From assembly GCA_030762935.1 (NCBI GenBank), contig CM060890.1, forward strand, positions 61,940,765 to 62,004,764: 64,000 nt of DNA, read 5' to 3'. Below the pieces are notes generated by a model. The model was not told the origin of the DNA and made no database searches. It saw nothing but the letters and a program-made list of their open reading frames with translations. This DNA comes from Hymenopus coronatus. Lineage: Eukaryota; Arthropoda; Insecta; Mantodea; Hymenopodidae. Below, one piece after another: positions 44,838 to 55,300 of this stretch (position 1 is its first letter; each line of letters starts with the position of its first letter). Both the position numbers and the translations under genes were made by a program.

Positions 44838-45603
44838 TCTACACGTACTATGTAGTGTATAGAGAAGGAATTGTATTGCACCCAAAACTTCAATACTGAG
44901 ATTTTACCGGAAATACATGTTTTGAGCCTCCCTATCTGTGTGTGTGTGTCTGTGGGCAGAATAGCTCAAAAACGAAAAGATCGTTAAACACCAAACTTTG
45001 TATTTAAGTTTGGTATCTTCTAAGAATACGACACGAAGATTATCACCAACTACCCTTTATATGAAATATTTTTTGAAACTTTTGATTTTCTTAAAAATGG
45101 CTTTAACGATTTTGTTTAAATTATCTTATATTCAAAATATTTACATGGCAATAAAATATATATCTTGAATTTTCTGGTAATAATCTCTGAAGACATGTTT
45201 ATTCTGGATGAATTTTGCGGAATTCTGCATAACTGGTAACCTGTAAGGTATTGAGAAATCTTACTTTACAAAAATGTAGATCTCTTCCAAACACACAGTT
45301 TCTGTTAAACACAGTTTTTTCGTGGAGTTGGCCTTTTTTTAGATATTCCTAATTATTTGTTTCAGCTTTAAAATGTTATACTTTTCTCACACGGGAATTT
45401 GTCAACTCCTGTCCTTATAAACAAAGGAACTTTAATCTCATAGCAATCAGCAATATTTGACTATCTATTTTGCCTATGGTGCTCCCTTCTACTTACAAGG
45501 AAGCAAGCAATAAGACCATTTCTGTTATTTTGCTCGATTAGCTTTAAGTAAATATAAGAACACGTTTTTTAACAATTTATAGCAGTGATGTAGAGAAAGT
45601 CAT
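44838..45603 (-). repeat. HPR near-complete copy
   Basis: Minus copy: TTTCCTCTACACGTACTATG / TAGTGTATAGAGAAGG hairpin at 44,836-44,870, GTGTGTGTGTCTGTG tract at about 44,938-44,953, 5' motif TAGAGAAAGT at 45,591-45,600. The outermost 5' stem-loop is absent, replaced by the next fragment. Confidence 0.82.
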
Positions 45604-46160
45604 CTTTTAAGTTGAAGAAATAGAAGAATACAAGAGGCTAAAGATTCAGTCGAATCTTTTAAAAGCTGTCACTATGCATATATCATTGAAATTCCAGATA
45701 TGAAACGAAATATAATGTCCGGTTTGATTAAGGTTTAAGTAGTTTAAAATTGAAACCAATAAAAAGCAATATCTCGGGAGCTCAACATAAAATATAATTG
45801 TGTTTTTAAAGGATCTAAATTTTCTGTGCAATAGTAGATTTTTTCTAACTCCGAGTTTACACAAGTCTTCCAGAAATAAGAGATCTTCAGAGGTTATTCC
45901 CAGAAAAGTCAACATATACATTTCGTTTGTAATAAAAAAGAGCTTAAATGTAATGTATTTTAGTGATAATTGTTGGTCAATTTTTATGAAATCAAAATTT
46001 TACACGTAAACTGGCTTTTCCTTTTTTTTTTTTTTTTTTTTTTGTAGGTTCAGAAGTCCTCAATGCGTGTATTTCTGTGAAATCTATGGAATTTTAAGTG
46101 GAATACGTTACCATCTTTATCTACTATGTGTATTGCACATACGTGTTAGAGAAGCTAAAT
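45604..46160 (+). repeat. HPR copy with internal poly(T)
   Basis: Plus copy lacking the 5' end: GAAGAATACAAGAGGCTAAAG, TTATTCCCAGAAAAGTCAAC, hairpin near CTACTATGTGTATTGCACAT, end TTAGAGAAGC. Between 46,021 and 46,043 a run of 23 T replaces the segment from the CATCCTTGGAAGA block through the CA tract. Confidence 0.75.
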
Positions 46161-46884
46161 CTACCTAACTCTTAGTGCTCTTGTGCCATCAATTTGTTGC
46201 GACACTCCTTTGGCTAAGTGCTATTTGATTTTATGACTTCAACGACTGCAGTTGTAGTTGTAACAATTGATGGGCACGTTTATTACTTTGAAAAGTTTAA
46301 TGAAACTGTACTGCAACGATAACCCTTTATCCTGCGCTTTATATAAAACTTTATGAAGTTAAGCTTAATAGTGGGACCTTGATTTCGCGTCTCACATTTT
46401 TACGTAACTCTCGTAGACTGAACATCGGCCTGTATCTATGTACGTTGAATATACACACTTCTCCCTGAATATATCTAAACAATCACGGATTGGTTTTTTC
46501 TTTGGAACGTTTAGTATCCTTATTTCTTTAGTTTTTAATTTCCAGTGATTTCCTTTTTGCCTACAGTTTTAACTATGAATCTTACTAACATTTCTCAAAT
46601 CTGCAGCAAGTTACAGCTTTGATTTTAATTAAATAGAGCCTGGATTTATATTTTCCATTTACTATTTATTGTACTTAATTATTGAAGTGGATAATTATAT
46701 GTTGATATTTTGGTCGCAATACAACCACATTGTGTTGATAATATGACTAGCTTTTTGTTAAAATTATTAATTGCTGATAAACTTTAATAAAAATATGGTA
46801 TAATTAAACAAGAATCCTATCTTGCTGACACAACAAAATTATTAGATAAAAGTAAATGAGTGAATATAGAAGGTATCTATTTAC
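46161..46884. other. no feature recognised
   Basis: AT-rich low-copy DNA. Confidence 0.5.
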
Positions 46885-47320
46885 GAAGCATATCCGGGAA
46901 GTAAGAACCGGTTCGTAAGAAAAGGCACAACATTTACTTGTGTATGAAAGACCATTCACTAATCTATTTTGGACATGATTCAGGCATTTGTCATAGTGGA
47001 GAATCAACTTTTGTATGCCCTCTTCACTGATAAAAATCACGTTTAGTGGAAACAGCATTAAACAGTCTTACTGTGATTTGTTTGTTTTCACGTATTGCCT
47101 CATACACTTCACTGAATTGCCCAACCCACTTTCTCACCATTCCATCTGTCAGTACACCTTCATTGTAAATTTCTTCAAGTTGACAATGAATTTTTGCTGG
47201 ATTAACATTTTTAACGATTTCTAACAACTGCAAACCCAATACAATCCGACTGTAATCACTAGCGCTGCGATGGCGGTAATATGAAATGGTAACTGCTTTC
47301 CAGACACTCCTCTAACAACC
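46885..47320 (-). mobile_element. internally deleted mariner-type element
   Basis: About 435 bp. On the minus strand an N-terminal transposase segment (VNPAKIHCQLEEIYNEGV, then VRKWVGQFSE) is fused in frame to IRENKQITV, and then to a C-terminal segment EEGIQKLILHYDKCLN after a frameshift. The catalytic domain is absent. The outer sequences TCCGGGAAGTAAGAACCGG (left) and, inverted, TCTGGAAAGCAGTTACCAT (right) resemble a degenerate terminal inverted repeat. TA duplications could not be confirmed. A different mariner lineage from the two CGAGGG elements. Confidence 0.72.
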
Positions 47321-49743
47321 TGTGTCTGATATATGAAATAGTTTCTAAAATAAACTGTCATAAACTTAGTAGTTTCAACATTTGAAGGATAGGGTTTTAA
47401 ATCTGTCCTAAAGTCAAGACTTGTAAGCAATTTTGCAACTAACTTTAGCTATTTCACCTAACACATTATTTTTTTCTTTTCAGTCGGAAGCTCTGGTCAC
47501 GTGACGTGCAATGGCCACTGGGAAGAGGATTCTACTATCATGTGATAAGTGGACGTCACGTCTGGGCGAGTGACCGGCAAGACGCAAGCGGCGAAGACTC
47601 TGCTTAAGCTGAGGTACTTGAGAACTTCAGTGTGTTACATCATCTTCACTGTCCTTCGAAAATCCATCAACAAAACCATTCTAAAGTCAAGTGTATATTT
47701 AGTGGCAAATCGGCGACTTCAGAGATTACTTTTAATAGGTGATGTGTGTTTAGTAGTGCAACACAATTTAAAAATATAGAGACTCAGCAGTAAGTGTACT
47801 CTTTAGAGGTGTGACTAACACTTTTAGTATTTTTCGCCGAATTAAGGAAAACAAAATATTGTGCAGGACGTTCCTGCCTTACATCGTGAAGAACTGTCCA
47901 CAAGTGTTGACTCCACGATGCTCTGAACACAACAGACATGGCACTGCTTTGGTACACGAGATGGAGAAATGTATGTGAAACGCTTTGAGGTAGAAATTGA
48001 ATAAGCAACTGGTGCTTGCAGTATGGAGAAAATCATTCATAATTATTTTTATATCTATTAAATGTGGCTCCTGATCCTGTTATGAAACAACGAATGGGAA
48101 TGTTTGAGAGTTGGGGTATTATTTTTCTTATGTTTCTAAATCAGAACTTTTCTCATTTCAATTAAATTATAGGCAAAATTCTACTCAATGCAAGTTAAAC
48201 TACCTGGAAAGTGAGAATTTATAATAATGAAGGCAATAACTAATGTTTATCTTTTGAAAGTGATCGATGGTAATATTAAATACCACTTAATATATTAAAT
48301 GGGTTTTGCAAAACTTGATGGTAGATTGTGGGACGTGAAGAAGGAAAGTAGCAATGCTACATTTAAACTAAAAATATGGATAAAGATAATACCTATAGCC
48401 AACTGCACAAGTTCCACAAGTATAAATCGCATTCCCTTACTCAATTTGCAAGTTACTCTATCTATCTGTGGCGCACATGTAAAATACTACAGTGAGTTTT
48501 GGACAGTTTTATTTATTTTAGTTTTAGTTTAGTGAACCTATTTAGAAAAACCTCTAAAATATGTAATTATTAGATTTTAGAGTTTCACGGTTACACAGTT
48601 TCTCTTTTGTGAGTAATACATTACCGTTGTATTGCATTTCACCGTCACTTTATTAATGTAATTTGATTAAATGATCTGTGTAATTTCACCTTTCATCGCC
48701 TGAAGTCAAACACACGGAAAGTAACCTCTCCTTCTCTTTGGGCATCGAGTTTAAAACTTCTTTTAACGCTCGAGTTAGAAACACTCATTAAACGACACAA
48801 GTGCCAACCTCACTCGTAGAACAGCACACTGTCTCATCAACAACAACTCGCTATTTCACATTGTTTGGATCGCAAGCATAATCGCATATTTAGAACTCCG
48901 GGGGCATCTGAAACGCTTGCGAGAGATAAAGGGAGGAATGTGGTTCTTGTATTTACGGTGGGTGAGAACAGTCGGTCAATCGCCTTCCATATGATATACT
49001 TGGATGATAAGTGCAATACAATATATGGTACAAACCAATGATATATTTCAAAATAACAAGGATCCAAGCTCAACACTGAATCAAAAATATCAGTATTCAA
49101 TGTAATTTTTAAATGGATTAATATACCTAAGTGCTGACCTTTTTTACATATGGCACGTTATGCCCCTATAGACAGTGTAAGGAGCAGTGCGCCAGTGGGC
49201 CCCAAGTGAAGTAAGGGGTGAACTTCCAAATTTTAAAAAGAATCATTGTATAATTTTGAGATATTCTGATAGTCCTTAATACATTACCGAAATTTTGTTT
49301 AAAACATTTTTTTCCAAAATGAAAACGAGAATTTAAAGGGTATTGAAGTTTTGTTTAATTTAATCATCTTTATTCTTTAAGCCAGTAATTATTTCAGAAT
49401 TAAAAAGCCCTAGAAACTAGACAACGCTGATTTATTTCTAATCCAACAATTCATTCTATACTTAGATTTTATATTTGGCAAAATAGTATCAAACTTTTAC
49501 ATCATATATTTGCATAATATATCTGTAATTCTGGAAAATGATTACTTAACTTTACTGCAAATTTTCCTTACCAGCAATTCATTGACAACTTGAAAATGAT
49601 TCATTTCATAGTATAACTTTTAGTAATATCTTTGACTGTCCTGCAAGAAGTACTAAGTGCTGTAAATATCAGCGAAATTACTGTCAGGTTGATTTGTTTT
49701 TCAAGCCAATATAAGTACAAGTGGTTTTAATTTTAAGGTACTA
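47321..49743. other. low-copy stretch with one exon-like segment
   Basis: Apart from the candidate exon at 47,485-47,604, 48,700-49,000 is slightly GC-richer, with an 87-codon minus frame (48,837-49,100) that I do not recognise. Remaining sequence AT-rich. Confidence 0.4.
47485..47604 (+). CDS. candidate exon after a strong acceptor, unknown
   Basis: A near-ideal 3' splice site (TATTTTTTTCTTTTCAG ending at 47,483) is followed by an abrupt rise in GC. One frame stays open for 40 codons, RKLWSRDVQWPLGRGF ... ASDRQDASGEDSA, to TAA at 47,605. Another frame reads GSSGHVTCNGHWEEDSTIM to a stop. CACGTGACGTG and GGACGTCACG words lie inside. It could be a terminal coding exon, a non-coding exon or chance. 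No partner exon was identified and the protein is unrecognised. Confidence 0.25.
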
Positions 49744-50810
49744 TGTTTAACAGGACCAGACAACCTATGCTGGTAATATAGTGATTTTATGCAGATTTCT
49801 AGGTGTGCTAAGTGAAATTGCAAGCCAAATTCAAACAGAAGCAGAACAGTTGGGGTTCGTAATCAATAAAGAAAATACCAAATATGTGAAAAATTTAAGA
49901 GTAAGAAAATCTACCAACAACGTTGTCCAAATAAACGGCCACTACATCAGGAAGTACGCTTTTAAATATTTAGGAGTTTTAATTACCCAAACAATACTGC
50001 ACTAGCAGACATGAAGCATAAAATTGCAGCAGGCAACCGAGCCTGAGAGCCCTAAGCAAATCATAGAGCACAAGAAGTATAAGTAGAAAAAAAAAAAAAC
50101 TTACATTGTACAAAACAGTCATAAGACCAATTGTGCCTTATGACAGTGATACTTGGATGCTGTCGAAGAAATTATAACTGATGACATGGGAAAAAAAGAT
50201 CTCAAGAAAAATGTATTTATTTATGGTACTCCTAGGTCTTACAAGCGGATGCCTAAGGTTCAGAAGCATGTCGGGAAGCTAGCGATACCTAACATAAAAG
50301 AGTACTGGAACGAGTGGATGGTCCATAGCCAGCCTGATGAAGTGGATGCTATGAAATGCAAGCGAGATGAATGCTAGGAATGGTGATGGAGCAATTGGTG
50401 GAGTGAGTGGCAGGGAAAACTGGGGAGGGAGGCGAGGTCTAACCACTCGGCTATGGCACCGCTTTAAGAAATATCTATGGTGCTAAATATGAGAAGAATC
50501 AGATACAATACAGAGCTAAAAACTCATTATAAATCTTTAGACATTATAGCCGAAATTAAAGACCCTAAATTGGAATAGTTAGTGGCCCAAAAAGATATTG
50601 ACTTTAAAACCTGAAGGTACATGCAATATTAACAGACAAAAATTAAGATGGCTGGATGGAGTAGAGAAAGGTCTAAGAACTTTAGAAGTGAGAAGATTGA
50701 GACAGAAGTCTTTGGTTCAACAGGAATGGACTAAAATCCTAAGGGAGGCCAAAGACTATACATGTAAACACCAAAGCAGAAGTAGTTCATTTTGATTTGG
50801 CGATTCCACA
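49744..50810 (+). pseudogene. LINE reverse transcriptase C-terminal relic
   Basis: Degraded non-LTR retrotransposon ORF2. The catalytic box reads YAGNIVILCRF at 49,766, where YADD is expected, so both aspartates are lost. It is followed by EAEQLGFVINKENTKYV, YAFKYLGVLIT, a KLTLYKTVIRPIV...DTWMLS segment after a frameshift and a short A run, IRYNTELKTHYKSLDIIAEI-like residues, and a C-terminus KLRWLDGVEKGLRTLEVRR plus EWTKILREAKDY. A SINE-C fragment interrupts it at about 50,232-50,467. The order matches arthropod jockey/CR1-like elements; the clade is not settled. Confidence 0.85.
50232..50467 (-). mobile_element. SINE-C copy inside the LINE relic
   Basis: On the minus strand it starts AAGCGGTGCCATAGCCGAGT, then GGTTAGACC, the same tRNA-like 5' end as the SINE at 23.8 kb. 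It continues with CACCAATTGCTCCATCACC and CATTTCATAGCATCCACTTC from the SINE-C family part. The middle of the head and core is deleted. Flanks (AAGAAAAATGTATTTATTTATGG-like left, AAGAAATATCTATGG right) resemble a decayed target duplication of the LINE's 'K-IYG' region. Confidence 0.72.
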
Positions 50811-51239
50811 CAGTATTAGGTATATATATTTCAGATGATTTAACCTACTATCTCGTACATCAACTGCACTATTTGCATGCATGATAAAAATAAATATAAA
50901 ACACTTCATGCACATTTATGAGGAATAAAATATTAAATAATGAACGTGCGGGGCAGCAAACGTAAAGCTATTCAGTGAACATAAATATTAAAAAAAAAAA
51001 AAAAAAATTATTCCGGTCAATGTATGAATCCATTACTTTTCCATTATCCCAGCAATCAATTGTTTTTTTAATTCAATAAATTGTATATCTCAAATTTAAG
51101 CTCAGTGGAATCGACATTTCTAACAGGAAATATGAAACGTATTTTATTGGCCATTTTTTTCATTATGTGGCGTTACGTTAAAAAAAAACCTAAGCTTCTT
51201 CTCCTTATTCTTACGAATGATCAACAATTCCTTGGGTAA
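50811..51239. other. no feature recognised
   Basis: AT-rich, with an A-run at about 50,991-51,006. Confidence 0.5.
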
Positions 51240-51512
51240 CTGTACCAAGACATGGCTCCGGGGCAATGTATGTGGCCTATATTCGGAAGGTCCGCGATTT
51301 AAACCACGCAAGGGTCGGCCTACCTGGCGGGGTTCTTCCTGCCATTCTTAGTCCTCATTATTGGCAAAAACTGAAGCACCTGTAAACTTAGACTCGAACA
51401 TTTTCTTCCCTAAATCCCTTTCCCAAATATTATTTCATTGTATGCGTCATCAATAACCATTGTCTGTTTTGCCGTGTATGGTAAGAATGAGCGTTAAACA
51501 TTACTAAAAAAA
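51240..51512 (+). mobile_element. tRNA-like SINE (SINE-E2), probable
   Basis: GACATGGCTCCGGGGCAATG at the start and a B-box-like GGTCCGCGATTTAAACC near 51,290 suggest a tRNA-derived head. A GC-rich body (GGTCGGCCTACCTGGCGGGG) and an AT-rich tail ending GAGCGTTAAACATTACTAAA follow. It directly abuts the 5' end of an HPR copy. Single copy in the window, so class is inferred. Confidence 0.45.
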
Positions 51513-52300
51513 AATCTTATGTGTTCCATTCACATGACTTACTCTAGCTGTTCCAAAAACAACTTTTCTTACAAAGATTATTCTTTTACCTACATCTTGC
51601 TGATCAAGAAAAACATTTCTAGAACTGTTCTTACTATTTGCTTCTTTGTAAGATGAAGGGAAATATGGGAATGTACAGGCTAAAGCGATACTCAGATCTT
51701 TTAAAAGTCGGTCGCTAATTGAAGTAATTTAAATTTGGTATTCTTTGCTTTCTAGAAATAAATAGAGTCGAAAAGAGAAATGTCACCCGTTTGGAAGTTT
51801 AAGCACCTCAAAACTGAAACCACTAACTTGGAATATCTCGAACATTTTGTACTCTACAAACAATGTTTAATGACTTAAATTGTTTGTTTTAATGAGATTT
51901 TTTTGGTATAGTAAGTTTTCGTCTATCATTTACGGTTTACCAGTTATTCAGAAATTGAACAATTTTTTCTCAATGAAAAGGCTTTCACAGGTTAATGCCA
52001 GAAAATTCCAGATATGCATTCCGTTTGACATGAAAATATCTTAAACATATGACATTTTATTAAAATAGTAGGAAATTTTTTTCAAAAAATGTTCCATGTA
52101 AAAGTGTAGTTGGATATAGGGGGATCTTCTTTAAAATGTTCATGTCGCATCCTTAGAAGAAACTGAATTGAAGTACCGAGTTTGGTATTTAACCTTTAGT
52201 TTTTTAGCTATGCTGTTTGCATTTTTTTTTGTTTTTTTTTGTTTTTAGGGGGTCTCAAAATACTTCCGGTGAAATCTCAATATCAAATTTTTGTGTGCAA
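51513..52300 (+). repeat. HPR copy, last in the window
   Basis: Plus copy from ATCTTATGTGTTCCATTCAC, then ACTTACTCTA, to TCAATATCAAATTTTTGTGTG. The 3' hairpin is missing and the CA tract is replaced by T-rich sequence near 52,222-52,246. Confidence 0.82.
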
Positions 52301-55300
52301 TATACAAAATAAAAATTAGTTCAATTTTCTACATGTGGGAATGCAGAAATTTTAATACATTTGGCCCAAAACTAGACCGTCCAGTAAGCAAACTTTCAAT
52401 TTGCCGATTTAGCTCCTCCGTCCACTTTTGAGTTATTCTGGCAAACAAGGGGTGACGTAATGTGAAATGCGGATTTTTCCTATGAAATGTTTCAAATATC
52501 TAAGAAAGTCAGCACACTACAGCAACGGGTGAACTTGGGGATATCTTTAAATGCCTAACTTCTATAAATCAAGAGGATATAATTACCTTACGTTATAAAA
52601 TACACAATAAGTGAAATACTCTTGAAAACGGGGCATTTTAAAAACCCTTCCACTTCACAAAATACTTTCAAGTTGTTCAACTCCACTTCAGATTGTGATA
52701 AATACAGAACACAACAGCTAACTGCGAACCTCGAATACTCACGCTGGAATGGAACATCAGAAAAATCACCGATTGAATAAAAGTAACATTTTTTTTTCTC
52801 TGTCAATAAGCGAAAGTAGCGGTTTCTTTTCTGTCACGATTTTCTTTCCCACATTTCCCTTTTATTTAATTTTCTTCTCATGAGCGCTTCTACGCTTCGT
52901 AGCATGAGGCGGTGCCTGGCAGATGGCGTGGGTGTTTCTTCCAAGGACGCTAGAGACTGACTCGACATGTCCATTATAGCTCAGAAGATATTCGACATGG
53001 GCAAAAAGGTTTGAAAGGGCTCCTCAAAGCCAATGGTTTTATGGTGCATAACTAACCAATGGAGAAGTATAATAATGACCGTTTCGCACAATTATTAAAA
53101 AGTCTTATATAAAAAAAATAATTGGAAAGAATTTAGTACAGAATAAAAATTATATCAAATATACAACTGAAAACAATTGTATGATTATACAATACAAATA
53201 TAACATTAACCCAGAAAATTATTTCGTAATACATAGATGGGGATACTAAATATGAATTGAAGGAAATTTGGATACTTTTATCTATTTAAAGTACAAATAG
53301 ACACTCCTGTTTCAGAAATAGTTATCCTGAGAGGACATTAGAAACTCGAAGGAGTGACTGAAATAGAATAATGCCAAAATAGTGTAAAAAGTGATTTAGC
53401 AAATGATATGCTATACTTCTTTTCAGCAATGTGTTAGCTGGATGTTGGGGTCGCTTATCTCTCAAGTAAAGCTCTAAGTGAGAGGGGCACACAATATGCC
53501 CAAATGGTCTCACTTGTGAACCTTCTACTAACTAAACTCTACCAACTTGGAAGGACGCCTCCACCCCCCTCAGGATCATCGCTGGACAAACAGTAATCAT
53601 GGGGCTGAAGGAAGTGGTGAATGTCGATGGCGTTGTATACTATTGTGTGTAATATGTGGCGCATAAGGTATATTTTGGTATTATTAAAATCTCGCCCTAC
53701 CGCTACAACGTCGATTCTTTTTTCAGAGCCTAATTTTAATCATTGGATTGACAGGGATCTCACTTCCCCTAAAATATAGGTGATGCCGAAGGGTAACTTA
53801 CAACTTAAACCTTTATACTCACTACCGTCAGCTTGCTGCTAATTCGACCATGAAGACAAAGGAGCCTTTTCGTATGTCTCAAACATAACTAAACTCTTTC
53901 ACAGAGACAACAAACCATACACGGCTTACATTTCACAAATATAATATTGGCGCATATCAATTGGGAGAAGCTGAAGTATAGTTACCTGAAACTGAACCGG
54001 AGAGAGAAGTCTAGGACCATTCTTATGCATGCGAGCGTACGTGTTACACATTTGAGAGTGTGACTCAAGGGAAGGAAAGACAGCAGACACCTCCACAGCA
54101 GAAACCATGCGGGTGACCATGGATAAGGCAGGGATAACTCTAGGTTTACCTATCAAATCACGACCATAATCTCTGATTCAGGTTTATTTAAGATTTCCCC
54201 GACTCTCCGTAAGCGTCAAATGCTGGGAAGGTACCGTTACTTCTAGAATGCTTCCTTCCAAAATTCCGTATTTAATTATATGTAACAGTAGTTGGATATA
54301 TTTAGTATTAACAGTATTAAATGATACCATAAGAATGAAATAAAAAAAGAATACCCTCACAGCAAACTTTGCAGTCTGAACTGGACTGCACGAGAGCTCC
54401 AGAGCCTGTTTCGCATCTGCAAAAATAAACGCCATTGCAATTTTATACACAAAGGTTCCATTTTCTGAAATCCTGGAACTTGAAACTAATATTTTGAACA
54501 GTAAAATGTAGATTCCGGGGTTGAAGGCCGAAGCTTAACAGATGAAAATTCACCCGACGGTTGGCCCATGGCATCTTCACTCATGCGATCAGCGGGGAGA
54601 AGACATCGGGCACACATTGATGCCACATTGATGTCGCAGATTGAACTGCAATTTTGTAGTGCAAAAGCATTGAAAACAAAGTTATACCGAGTATGAGCTT
54701 TCTTTCCCCTAGGACCCTATTCGCCGGAAAAAAAATCAGGAAAGTTGTAACAGCTCAATTTAGATCCATGTTCCCTTCAATGATCAGCTGCCTGCTACTG
54801 TGATAGGCTGTAATAATGAATTTTAGAGGCTATGAGTATATACACGCAAGGTCGCACTAAAGACCGAGAGTTCATTTAGAGACAGAATATTGGTCAAAGA
54901 TAGTTTCATTCTTTTCCCAGTGATGATACCTCTAAGAAAATAAAGGGAAAAATTGAAGTAACAAAACGCCTCATCTGTGTGCACTCTCGTTCAGAATTTT
55001 AGGAAACGATGCATGCAAGGAATTAAATATTAATAGTCAATTACTCTCATTTTTAAATATGTTTTCTCGTCTAATGTTGGTCTATGGTAGAGAAAACCGA
55101 GCCACGATCTACTTTAAATTAAACAAATTCCAGCTTGATCTGCAACATGATCGTAATAATCACCCATTAGTGTCGCCTATCCTCTTAAACCCAAGATTGC
55201 GGGTTCAAAATTGGCGGAGGGTAATGGAGTTTTTTCAGTCTCAATAACCCTTAGCAAAACATTCTTTGGAAGGAAAATACAGCCGGTAGCCCCATGTAAT

